The notes under the pieces: model-generated
The model's input: only the letters and a program-made list of their open reading frames with translations
Database searches by the model: none
What the model was told of the DNA's origin: nothing
Translations under genes and position numbers: made by a program
Assembly (NCBI RefSeq): GCF_002483235.1
Contig: NZ_DLHN01000006.1
Span: 1-64,000, forward strand
Origin: Pedobacter glucosidilyticus
Lineage (GTDB): Bacteria > Bacteroidota > Bacteroidia > Sphingobacteriales > Sphingobacteriaceae
Direction of reading: 5' to 3'
DNA length: 64,000 bases
Shown here: piece by piece, positions 54,367 to 61,786 of the stretch
Position numbering within the stretch: position 1 is the first letter of the stretch
Layout of the letters: each line of letters starts with the position of its first letter

Positions 54367-54849
54367 ATGGAAATAGAGTACTTAAATGATGTAAAAAATT
54401 ATCCTTCAAAATATTCAACTGGATATACTGCAACAAATAAACCTATAACACTAATTGAAATTTTGGAGTTAGAGAAAAAATATAATAATGGAAATTATTT
54501 CCCAAAATCTCTAAGAGAACTTTTATTTCTTGCTGGAAATTACTGCAATGTTTTAGATTATGGTATATGTAAATCTCAAAATGAGTTACAAGAACTTGTT
54601 AAAGAAAACTTAGAAGAAGAAAATATTAATTTAGATAAGCCATTTTATATCATTGACGTATATATTGCTGGAACCCAATTCTTTTTCGTTTATTTAGATA
54701 TAAATGATAACCCGCCTGTATATGAAGGGATAATTAATTTTAAAGATAATAAGATTGAAATAAAAGAGATAAGTGAATCATTATCGAAATTCTTATCACA
54801 TCTTATAGAACTTGAAAAAGAAGATATTGAAAGGAGAAATCAAAAATAA
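54367..54849 (+). CDS. SMI1/KNR4-family protein
   Basis: 160 residues with the SMI1/KNR4 fold pattern: an early Glu/Leu-rich helix (LIEILELEKKYNNGNYFPKS), LRELLFLAGN, and a C-terminal part with a strand and helix (ISESLSKFLSHLIE). Many bacterial members are immunity proteins against polymorphic toxins, yet no toxin is encoded nearby. The gene stands alone between two attC-like sites, in the same orientation as its neighbours, as a cassette gene would. AT-rich, without an obvious promoter of its own. Confidence 0.75.
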   Translation: MEIEYLNDVKNYPSKYSTGYTATNKPITLIEILELEKKYNNGNYFPKSLRELLFLAGNYCNVLDYGICKSQNELQELVKENLEEENINLDKPFYIIDVYIAGTQFFFVYLDINDNPPVYEGIINFKDNKIEIKEISESLSKFLSHLIELEKEDIERRNQK

Positions 54850-54850
54850 C

Positions 54851-55098
54851 TGCGCACAACAACAGGTTTAAAAAATTGCGGGTGACGTGGTTTTACTTCC
54901 TTCATCTGTTTTCATTAAGTTTATACTGGCAGACGAATTTCTTGCAAGTAATTCCTCAAATTCTTAAACCCGCAAAACGTCAAACTGTCTAAAAACCTCA
55001 AAATTGAAATTCCATATACGGACACCTATCTTACAAAATTCTTGTATATTCAATTCTCAGCGATTAGATTTAGGTTTTTAGACGAACTGCCGTTAGCC
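54851..55098 (+). other. attC-like site after SMI1 (long form)
   Basis: Left arm: GCACAAC, spacer AA, CAG, bulged G, TTT (54854-54869). Right arm: GAACTG, spacer CC, GTTAGCC (55084-55098). AAC/GTT, CAG/CTG and TTT/GAA pair, with unpaired central spacers and one extra G, the attC plan. At 248 bp it is longer than usual. It contains an internal 11-bp stem, TCTAAAAACCT (54988-54998) with AGGTTTTTAGA (55072-55082). Confidence 0.5.
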
Positions 55099-55126
55099 GT
55101 GATTTTAAGACAGAATCAAATAAACA

Positions 55127-55738
55127 ATGAAGACTGCGACAGAAATAAAATTTGACAAAGTAATTAAGGACGGATTTCACGAAATTTTAAAGCCACTTGG
55201 ATTTAAAAAGAAGGCTAACAACTTTTATTTACAAAGACAAGAGTTAGGACAAATAATTAATATCCAAAAAAGTTCCTTTTACTCAAAAGACCATATAAAC
55301 TTTACAATTAACACAGGACTATTTCTTCCTGAACATTGGACTGGCTCGACATATAATGAAGGTAAAGAAATCCCAGCCTTTCCGACAGAACCAGAATGCC
55401 TAATTAGGAAGCGAATTGGTGAACTCAGAAATCAACACGACACTTGGTATGATATTGACGAAAAGACAGATGAGAACACGTTGATAGTTGAAATGCGGAC
55501 GAACCTTACAAAATATATTTTACCCTATTTTGACAGGACAAAAACAAAGAAAGAATTTTTGAATCTACTTGACTCCGAAAAACTAATTTTAGCACCTTTG
55601 GGTAAACTTATTGTTTATGCTGAATTAAAGCAATTTGACAAAGCAAAGACAGAATATTTGACCATTTTGAAAGAGAAGACTAACCCACATTTTTTAGAGA
55701 CAGTAAAAGAATACGGAGAGAAATATGGACTTACTTGA
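55127..55738 (+). CDS. DUF4304-domain protein
   Basis: 203 residues resembling DUF4304 (FHEILKPLGFKKKANNFYLQ, then the beta strand INIQKSSFYSKDHINFTINT), with a C-terminal helical extension. DUF4304 proteins are of unknown function and are frequent among orphan or immunity-like genes. Codon choice differs from the core genes here (Asp mostly GAC rather than GAT), suggesting transfer. It is bounded by attC-like sites on both sides and fills a 718-bp unit. Confidence 0.8.
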   Translation: MKTATEIKFDKVIKDGFHEILKPLGFKKKANNFYLQRQELGQIINIQKSSFYSKDHINFTINTGLFLPEHWTGSTYNEGKEIPAFPTEPECLIRKRIGELRNQHDTWYDIDEKTDENTLIVEMRTNLTKYILPYFDRTKTKKEFLNLLDSEKLILAPLGKLIVYAELKQFDKAKTEYLTILKEKTNPHFLETVKEYGEKYGLT

Positions 55739-55751
55739 AAGAAAAACCACA

Positions 55752-55815
55752 GCTAACACTTGGGCGAAAATCAGTGCTATTAAACCGGCACAAATCAAAC
55801 TAGCCAACCGTTGGC
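55752..55815 (+). other. attC-like site after DUF4304 (best example)
   Basis: GCTAAC (55752-55757) pairs with GTTGGC (55810-55815). Spacers AC and CC stay unpaired. TTGG plus bulged G plus C (55760-55765) pairs with GCCAA (55803-55807). A terminal stem GTGC/GCAC (55774-55777, 55788-55791) closes the loop. The order of outer box, unpaired spacer, inner box with one extrahelical G, and variable tip is that of integron attC sites; 64 bp is within their size range. Confidence 0.65.
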
Positions 55816-55984
55816 AGTAATATTAAGAAAACATTACAAAAAACAAAGTTTCTTCGTTCACTTACTTTAATAATATCATTTAATTATTCTATTAACGATG
55901 AAAAAACTGAATGATATAATTAATAATGTAATAAATAATATCTCAAGCATGATATATTCTTAGATTCGGAAACAAATACATTCT

Positions 55985-56812
55985 ATGAAAAAATTACTTA
56001 ATATAACTTTCTTTTTCTTAATCGTTTTGTTGGGAAGTGGCTGTGTTGCAAACCGACTTAAATATAACCATACTGCGCTTTATACAAAAATGCAGCAGCT
56101 AAATGGAAACCCCGTATCCATTGATGCTACATTGATGAAATCGTTCCACGCGTATGTCAAAGAATATAATGGCAAAAAGCAAGGGGAATTGGTAAGTGGT
56201 CCTCATGGACATCTGGCCATGAAACCTGATAGTAATACATTCTTTTCTGGCTTATCAAATACTTATTACTTAGATAAGTATTCTAATAAAGGACAGCTAC
56301 AAAAACAATGGGTAATTGGGTATAAGTTTGATGAAATAGCCTGGGATATAAAACTAACGGAACGCATAGACGATTTGTTTAGCTACAAAGAGGTTTATTA
56401 TCCTAGCGGAAAAATAAAAAGCAAAGCCATATTCTGTGAAAAGGGCTTTTATATTTCTAAAACCTACAGTTTTGATGAAGATGGAAATGTAATCAATATT
56501 AAAGATAATGATGCGGGTTACAACTTTACTTTTGATGATGTTTTTAGGTTCTGCAATAGGGAACGCTTGCTTGACAATAGTAAAAAAGGGAATGCCCCTT
56601 ATGGCCAAAGACTGTCCATAGGCAAAGGGTTAAATGGAAGTTGGATAGTAGGAATTTCCACCCCATCTACTTTTTTATTTACGTTAGATCAAAATTCTGG
56701 TAAGATACTTTCTTTGGTGTTAATGGCACATGCCCAACCTATTAAAAATATACCCATAAAGCCCAATAGAAAGCGGGTTAAATATATTAAGCCCGAGCCA
56801 TGGTACCCTTAG
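55985..56812 (+). CDS. Lipoprotein of unknown function
   Basis: 275 residues with a lipoprotein signal (LIVLLGSGCVANR). The middle contains a MORN/toxin_YwqK-like strand pair (YKEVYYPSGKIKSKAIFCEKG-like and SFDEDGNVINIKD), often seen in small surface lipoproteins. I do not recognise the whole protein. It has the same orientation as the cassette genes and begins 170 bp after the attC-like site at 55815, so it may be a third cassette whose right boundary is unclear. Confidence 0.6.
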   Translation: MKKLLNITFFFLIVLLGSGCVANRLKYNHTALYTKMQQLNGNPVSIDATLMKSFHAYVKEYNGKKQGELVSGPHGHLAMKPDSNTFFSGLSNTYYLDKYSNKGQLQKQWVIGYKFDEIAWDIKLTERIDDLFSYKEVYYPSGKIKSKAIFCEKGFYISKTYSFDEDGNVINIKDNDAGYNFTFDDVFRFCNRERLLDNSKKGNAPYGQRLSIGKGLNGSWIVGISTPSTFLFTLDQNSGKILSLVLMAHAQPIKNIPIKPNRKRVKYIKPEPWYP

Positions 56813-57242
56813 TTCTACAAAAAGACCTTATGAAAAATAGATGATAACAAATATTAATGTAATGCTCAATTTTTAGATATGCCAGATAATTATAAATACT
56901 CACACTTAATTATGGGTGCTAAAAAATACTGGTACTAACCACAAATTTGTTTTAAAATGGCTGAACTGTTTTACGTTATTTCATCACAATTAATTAAATT
57001 TAGACATGCAGACAAGTTTGTGCTTTGTATGCCATTACAACACAAATCCGCCCAAACGTTATTATTATTCTAAATAAATCTGAATTTTACATTGGTTTGT
57101 TAAGGACTTGATTGAAATTGATTATTTGCCTCATACTTGTAAAATTTTAGGTTACAAAAAAATAGAGATGTAAAAATATAGTTGCGAACAGAAAATTTTT
57201 GCAAAAATTTCAAACCGTAACTGCAAATCAAAAAACTAAACA
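56813..57242. other. Gene-free stretch
   Basis: 430 bp, AT-rich, with no plausible coding frame. CCCAAACGTTATT near 57045-57057 vaguely resembles the right arm of the attC-like sites, but I found no pairing left arm. Nothing else is seen. Confidence 0.5.
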
Positions 57243-58184
57243 ATGTTAAAATTTAAGTTAATCCTTCTAAATTGGTTAATTGTAGGCAATGTTTATGGTC
57301 AAAAAATGGAAGTGGTTTTCTTGGATAAAACTGACTCAACACGAAATAACTACACCATTATTTATCCAGAAAATAAACCTTATTCTGGCTTAATTCTTAT
57401 TATACCTGGATTTGGCCATTCTGCCGAATTAACCTTAGAACAAACAGACCTACCCTTAAAAACAGCTAAAAAAGGATTATTGACAGTAATTCCGACTCTG
57501 CATGATGGTGTCTTTTCATTTGGAGTAGATATTTTAAGTCAAAAGTCTTTGAATAATATTGTTGAAGACCTAAGATATAAATACAAGCTATCAGAACTTC
57601 CATTTTATATTGGAGGCTTTTCCATCGGTGGAAGTTGTGCAATAAAATATGCACAAAATGCAAAAATTAAACCAACTGCTGTGTTCGCTATAGACCCGCC
57701 TTTAGATTTTGAACGGTTTTATAATTCCAGTAAAAGAGATATTAGGCTTTCTGTTAATAAAGAACCTAGTCCTGAAAATATGTACATGGTTGAAAGAATC
57801 GAAAAAGAGTTTAATGGGACACCTCAAACAGCTTTAAGAAATTTCCATGAAATTTCTCCATATTCTTTTTCAGACTATAATCAAACAGCGGTAAAAAAGT
57901 TTGGAAATATTCCTTTACGGATTTACACAGAGCCAGATGTAGATTGGTGGCTTAAAGAAAGAAGTTTTGACTTTTTTAATATGAATGCGCCAGATTGTTC
58001 GGCTATGATTAACGAACTTAACAGACTTGGAAATCATAAAGCAGAGTTAATTGTAACAAAAAATATGGGATATAGAAAACCAAATCATGTAAGGCATCCT
58101 CATTCTTGGAGTATTGTTAATCATGAAGATTTATTAATTTGGTTAAATCAACAAAAGAAGCTTACTACTGAAATTTCTAAATAG
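57243..58184 (+). CDS. Exported alpha/beta-hydrolase-like protein
   Basis: 313 residues with a short signal peptide. An alpha/beta hydrolase pattern is visible: LILIIPGFGHSAE (oxyanion region), the nucleophile elbow GGFSIGGSCAIKY (Ser near residue 135), FAIDPPLDFERFY, a possible acid in YTEPDVDWWL and a C-terminal His in RHPHSWSIVNHEDLL. Substrate unknown; esterase or peptidase-like activity is possible. It lies alone between AT-rich gaps in the accessory stretch. Confidence 0.65.
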   Translation: MLKFKLILLNWLIVGNVYGQKMEVVFLDKTDSTRNNYTIIYPENKPYSGLILIIPGFGHSAELTLEQTDLPLKTAKKGLLTVIPTLHDGVFSFGVDILSQKSLNNIVEDLRYKYKLSELPFYIGGFSIGGSCAIKYAQNAKIKPTAVFAIDPPLDFERFYNSSKRDIRLSVNKEPSPENMYMVERIEKEFNGTPQTALRNFHEISPYSFSDYNQTAVKKFGNIPLRIYTEPDVDWWLKERSFDFFNMNAPDCSAMINELNRLGNHKAELIVTKNMGYRKPNHVRHPHSWSIVNHEDLLIWLNQQKKLTTEISK

Positions 58185-58415
58185 TTATATATAAAGGTTA
58201 TACAATAATATAGCTGATGTTAAAGTCTAACCTTATACTAATGTACTACCATAAATTTGTTATGCTTTATAATTTACCTTTCTAAAAATATTTATTTCCT
58301 TAGTCTTAGTCATATTTACCATAAATTTTTAATCAATGAAAATGTAATATCTCAAAAAATTTAAAGAAGGTATGATGCTTGAGTTTGTATGATAGATTGT
58401 TAAAATAAAATACTG

Positions 58416-59006
58416 ATGAATATGAAAGCTAAATTTTTAACCACACTTTTCGTGTTGATAGGATGGATGTCTTTTGCACAGGAGAAACACTTAACTTTTA
58501 AAGGTGTTCCCATAAACGGAACTATGGCTGAGTACATTTCTAAAATGGAGGAAAATGGCTTCGATCATTTAGCATCAAACCTCAGAATAGCTACGCTAAG
58601 AGGTGATTTTGCAGGTTATAAAAATTGTATGCTAGAGGTTTCAACCTTATGGCAAAAAGATTTGGTTCATAAAATAGATGTTATTTTTCCTTTTAAAGAA
58701 ACATGGTCGGCACTTTACGGAGATTATAACAATTTAAAAGTTATGCTGACAGAAAAATATGGAAAGCCAACTGAGTTTGTAGAAAAATTTGAAGGGCCTC
58801 ATGCAATTGATGATGATAGAGCGAAGATGAGCCTTGTTAAAATTGGTAACTGTAAATATTACGCTATTTGGCGTTCAGATCAGGGAGATATTAAATTATC
58901 TATAGAACATAGAAATCACCAAAATTACCAATGTTTTGTACAATTAACTTATTCAGACAAAGTGAATAGTCAAATCGTAAAAGAAAAAACCTTAACAGAT
59001 TTATAG
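58416..59006 (+). CDS. Small secreted protein, unknown function
   Basis: 196 residues with a signal peptide (FVLIGWMSFAQ). The body begins LTFKGVPINGTMAEYISKME and contains TEKYGKPTEF, a pattern I have met in uncharacterised Bacteroidetes proteins. It looks like a single mixed alpha/beta domain. No catalytic motif is evident. Met 3 (58422) is an equally possible start. Function not assignable. Confidence 0.6.
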   Translation: MNMKAKFLTTLFVLIGWMSFAQEKHLTFKGVPINGTMAEYISKMEENGFDHLASNLRIATLRGDFAGYKNCMLEVSTLWQKDLVHKIDVIFPFKETWSALYGDYNNLKVMLTEKYGKPTEFVEKFEGPHAIDDDRAKMSLVKIGNCKYYAIWRSDQGDIKLSIEHRNHQNYQCFVQLTYSDKVNSQIVKEKTLTDL

Positions 59007-59084
59007 TTTTCTTATTTTTATGATAGCCAAGCGATGAATACTTTGTTAGGATGTAAGCTCAGGAAAAAAATAATTAAATAATAG

Positions 59085-59330
59085 ATGGAATTGTATCACC
59101 AAATAAAAATAAACCTCTCTTATGATGACCATTATGTAGATGGCGATTATGATGATTACAGTAAGTTAAATGAGCTATTAATGAGTTGGGTAAAAAAAGA
59201 GAAGCCAGCTTCTTATCGTTTATTAAATGCTCAAACCTTGTTTATAGAAGAAGTGAAAGAGGGTTGGTTTACTTCGCCACCTATAATTCAACAGATATTA
59301 CATATTGCTTATACCGTGAAGGATAAGTAA
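59085..59330 (+). CDS. Small hypothetical protein
   Basis: 81 residues, acidic (YDDHYVDGDYDDYSKLN), no signal peptide or membrane helix, no recognised family. It lies 78 bp after the secreted protein gene and has an ordinary composition, so it is probably real. Confidence 0.45.
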   Translation: MELYHQIKINLSYDDHYVDGDYDDYSKLNELLMSWVKKEKPASYRLLNAQTLFIEEVKEGWFTSPPIIQQILHIAYTVKDK

Positions 59331-59447
59331 TATCTAGCTAAAACTATATATGAGTAATTTAAATGAGATAGTGGCTTAGGGACTACCATCAACAACATCC
59401 CCAATAGAATGCTTAACAAAAAAAGACCAAAAGGTATCAAATTTTAT

Positions 59448-59478
59448 TTTGACAATGTTCCATTATTAGTTAACTTTG
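59448..59478 (+). promoter_or_regulatory. Promoter of the HigBA-type pair
   Basis: TTTG (59448-59451), 19 bp, TAACTTTG (59471-59478): an exact match to the Bacteroidetes promoter. The predicted start, 59482-59483, coincides with the GTG start codon of the toxin, implying a leaderless message. Confidence 0.65.
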
Positions 59479-59482
59479 ATGA

Positions 59483-59848
59483 GTGGAAATAATTAGAGAA
59501 ATCGTTTTTTATAAAGATTACTTTGACGACTTTTTTGAAACCTTAACTGACAAAGTAAAGGAAAAAGTTGATGAAGTGCTTTTTATGATGACTATTCTTG
59601 AACGTGTTCCGACCAAATTTTTTAAAAGTATTGAAGGAAAAAAAGGGCTTTTTGAAATTCGGGTTGAATATGAAAGCAACATTTATAGAATATTTTGCTG
59701 TTTTGACAAAGGAAATTTAGTTATTCTTTTTAATGGATTTCAAAAGAAAACCCAGAAAATACTAACTAAAGAATTAAACAAGGCGGAGAAAATAATGGAA
59801 GAATATTTTAACGAACAAAAAGGAAATAAAAATGGAAACAAAAAATAA
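59483..59848 (+). CDS. higB: HigB/Gp49-like (RelE/ParE superfamily) toxin
   Basis: 121 residues of the phage-derived Gp49-like/HigB group: YKDYFDDFFETLTDKVKEKV, then IEGKKGLFEIRVEYESNIYRIFCCFDKGNLVILFNGFQKKTQK-type core with conserved Arg and Lys residues of a ribosome-dependent mRNA interferase. The only suitable start is GTG at 59483; an ATG just upstream runs into a stop. It overlaps the antitoxin gene by 17 bp, toxin first, as in HigBA systems. Confidence 0.8.
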   Translation: MEIIREIVFYKDYFDDFFETLTDKVKEKVDEVLFMMTILERVPTKFFKSIEGKKGLFEIRVEYESNIYRIFCCFDKGNLVILFNGFQKKTQKILTKELNKAEKIMEEYFNEQKGNKNGNKK

Positions 59849-60134
59849 AAATATCAAAACTTTCGCCCAACATCTTGATAAAAGATATGGAGCAACAGGA
59901 ACAAAAGAAAGAATTGAGTTTGAAATAAAAGCGAAGTCTTTTGCTATTGGAGAACTAATTAAGGAAGAAAGAAAATTAGCTCAAATGACTCAAGAACAGC
60001 TTGCTGAAAAGATTGGAGCAAAAAAAAGTTTCATTTCGAGAATTGAAAACGGACACAGCGATATACAACTTTCAACACTTTATAAACTTATAGAGCTTGG
60101 ACTTGGACGAAAAATCAACTTCACTATCAAATAA
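59832..60134 (+). CDS. higA: HigA-type XRE antitoxin
   Basis: 100 residues. A helix-turn-helix (about 48-98: RKLAQMTQEQLAEKIGAKKS, FISRIENGHSDIQLSTL) follows an N-terminal helical part that may contact the toxin. As in other HigA proteins it should neutralise HigB and autorepress the operon. It lies downstream of and overlaps the toxin gene. Confidence 0.82.
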   Translation: METKNKNIKTFAQHLDKRYGATGTKERIEFEIKAKSFAIGELIKEERKLAQMTQEQLAEKIGAKKSFISRIENGHSDIQLSTLYKLIELGLGRKINFTIK

Positions 60135-60187
60135 AAACTGACACCATTAAGGGTAATTGTTGCACAGCCTCTACACCTTTCCAAACC

Positions 60188-60775
60188 TCAAACCCTTTCC
60201 GTTCTATTCACAAAAGCTACTTTAGTGCTGTTAAACTCTGGTTGATGAACAATTTTAGTGATAGAGCTATAGTTGATTTCGAGATTAAAAGCGTTCTCTA
60301 AAGGGAAATCTAATACATAAGCTAAAATAGAGCGTATCACACCGGCATGGGTTACCACCATGATATCTTTGTTTGCTGTAGCTAAAATATCCTCAAAAAA
60401 AGCGGTAGAGCGTTCGTAAAGTTCGATAAAATTTTCTCCTTTATCGATTTTATAGTTTACAAAATCTGCCATCCAGGCTTCTAATTCTTTGGGCTTAATT
60501 TTATCCCAAGCCTGCATTTCCCATGCTCCAAAATGAAGTTCAGCAATACGCTCATCTGTGATGAAATTACCGTTAGATAGGTAATCAGCTAGTTTGCTAC
60601 ATCTTCTAAACGGACTGCTATAATAGGCAGCAGGGCTTTCTAAAGAACTGGCTAAGCTATCTTGTAACCAATCAAAATGTGCGGTAAAATTTTCTGCTAA
60701 AGGAATTTCTGATTGCCCGTAACAAAGTTTGTTGGGGTTGTAAACCTCTGTATGTCTAATGAAATAGATATTCAT
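60188..60775 (-). CDS. cobC: Alpha-ribazole phosphatase-like histidine phosphatase (CobC)
   Basis: 195 residues of the histidine phosphatase superfamily: the phospho-His motif IYFIRHTEVYNP at the N-terminus, the CobC-like KLCYGQSEIPLAENF, SSPFRRCSKLA and the second His in VVTHAGVIRSIL. It would dephosphorylate alpha-ribazole 5'-phosphate (or adenosylcobalamin phosphate) in lower-ligand assembly. It follows cobS by 2 bp, supporting this role over a generic phosphatase. Confidence 0.85.
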   Translation of the reverse strand: MNIYFIRHTEVYNPNKLCYGQSEIPLAENFTAHFDWLQDSLASSLESPAAYYSSPFRRCSKLADYLSNGNFITDERIAELHFGAWEMQAWDKIKPKELEAWMADFVNYKIDKGENFIELYERSTAFFEDILATANKDIMVVTHAGVIRSILAYVLDFPLENAFNLEINYSSITKIVHQPEFNSTKVAFVNRTERV

Positions 60776-60777
60776 GA

Positions 60778-61542
60778 TTAAGCAAAATATTTAAAAATGA
60801 GGATGGTACTAAGGTAAAATACCACTTCAGAAACTTGTTGTACGGTGCCTAAGCAATCGCCAGTGTATCCGCCAATCCATTTATTAAAATACCTTCTGAA
60901 ATATACTTTAACGAATATCAATGGAACAATGCTTAACAAAATCCACATATTGGGTATAAGCAGGAGAGGTGCAAGACCAAAAATCATAGCGATGAAGAAA
61001 TCATCTTTCCTCATTTTAGTAGCTAAGGGTTTGGCTTTACTCAATAAATCTTCACGAGCATATTCATCTGTAAAAATTAAAATAGTGCTGTTGAAACGAC
61101 TGATGGCATGTCCGGCAATCAATACAGGAATGATAAGCGTTGGTCCGATTTCTTTTAAAGCCGTAAATTTTAAAGCTAAAATTAAGACTAAACCTGCAAC
61201 GCCATAGGTACCTACTCGAGAATCCTTCATGATGGTAAGGATTTTCTCTTTGGTCCAGCCACCACCAAAGCCATCACAAACATCGGCAAAGCCATCTTCA
61301 TGAAAAGCACCTGTAATCAATAAAGATGCTATCATACTCAATAGCAAGGATAATTCTAAAGAAAATACAAAAGAAGTCAGCCAGAACACCAAAGCACACA
61401 AAGCGCCTACAATAATACCAATGAGAGGGAAGTACTTAGTAGAACGGTTTAAATACTCCTCAGAATGGTCTGTAGAAGGCGGACAAGGTATTCTAGTAAA
61501 GAACATCATCGCCGTAAAAAATATCCTGATTTCTTTTTTCAT
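60778..61542 (-). CDS. cobS: Adenosylcobinamide-GDP ribazoletransferase (cobalamin synthase)
   Basis: A 254-residue polytopic membrane enzyme joining adenosylcobinamide-GDP with alpha-ribazole (phosphate). Family landmarks are FFTRIPCP near the start, GAFHEDGFADVCDGFGGGWT near residue 80, MKDSRVGTYGV near 108, and the C-terminal GGYTGDCLGTVQQVSEV. About six hydrophobic helices. Downstream of cobT across a repetitive 244-bp spacer and tightly linked to cobC. Confidence 0.94.
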   Translation of the reverse strand: MKKEIRIFFTAMMFFTRIPCPPSTDHSEEYLNRSTKYFPLIGIIVGALCALVFWLTSFVFSLELSLLLSMIASLLITGAFHEDGFADVCDGFGGGWTKEKILTIMKDSRVGTYGVAGLVLILALKFTALKEIGPTLIIPVLIAGHAISRFNSTILIFTDEYAREDLLSKAKPLATKMRKDDFFIAMIFGLAPLLLIPNMWILLSIVPLIFVKVYFRRYFNKWIGGYTGDCLGTVQQVSEVVFYLSTILIFKYFA

Positions 61543-61552
61543 TGTTGAGTTA

Positions 61553-61786
61553 GGTGGTTAGTTAGTTAGGTTGTTAGTCATTAGTTGGTTAGGTTGTTAG
61601 TCATTAGTTCATTAGGGTATTAGGTTGTTAGTCATTAGATAATTAGGCTTCTCTTAATCTTTACCCAGTCTTTCTACTTTATACGCTATACTTTTTACTT
61701 TTATCTCCAGACAACAGTCCTCGGTCTTCGGACTTTTTACTCTCCACTCCGGTCTTCGGACTTCGGACAGCGGTCATCGGACTCCC
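61553..61786. repeat. TTAGTTGGTTAG and CTTCGGACTT stutter repeats
   Basis: The cobT-cobS spacer contains three exact copies of TTAGGTTGTTAGTCATTAG (61566-61584, 61589-61607, 61620-61638) in a GTTAGTTAG-rich run. It is followed by a second block of GGTCTTCGGACTT variants (about 61710-61782). Confidence 0.8.

Noticed and set aside
54224..54436. A 70-codon minus-strand frame
   Set aside because: It runs across the attC-like hairpin and into the SMI1 gene on the other strand.
56930..57060. A fourth attC-like site between the lipoprotein and hydrolase genes
   Set aside because: A possible right arm (CAAACGTTATT) is present, but no left arm pairs with it, and the boundary bases of the lipoprotein unit have no convincing inverse here.
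61553..61786. CRISPR array
   Set aside because: The three 19-bp repeats are spaced only 23 and 31 bp apart start to start, leaving spacers of 4 and 12 bp, and no cas genes are present.
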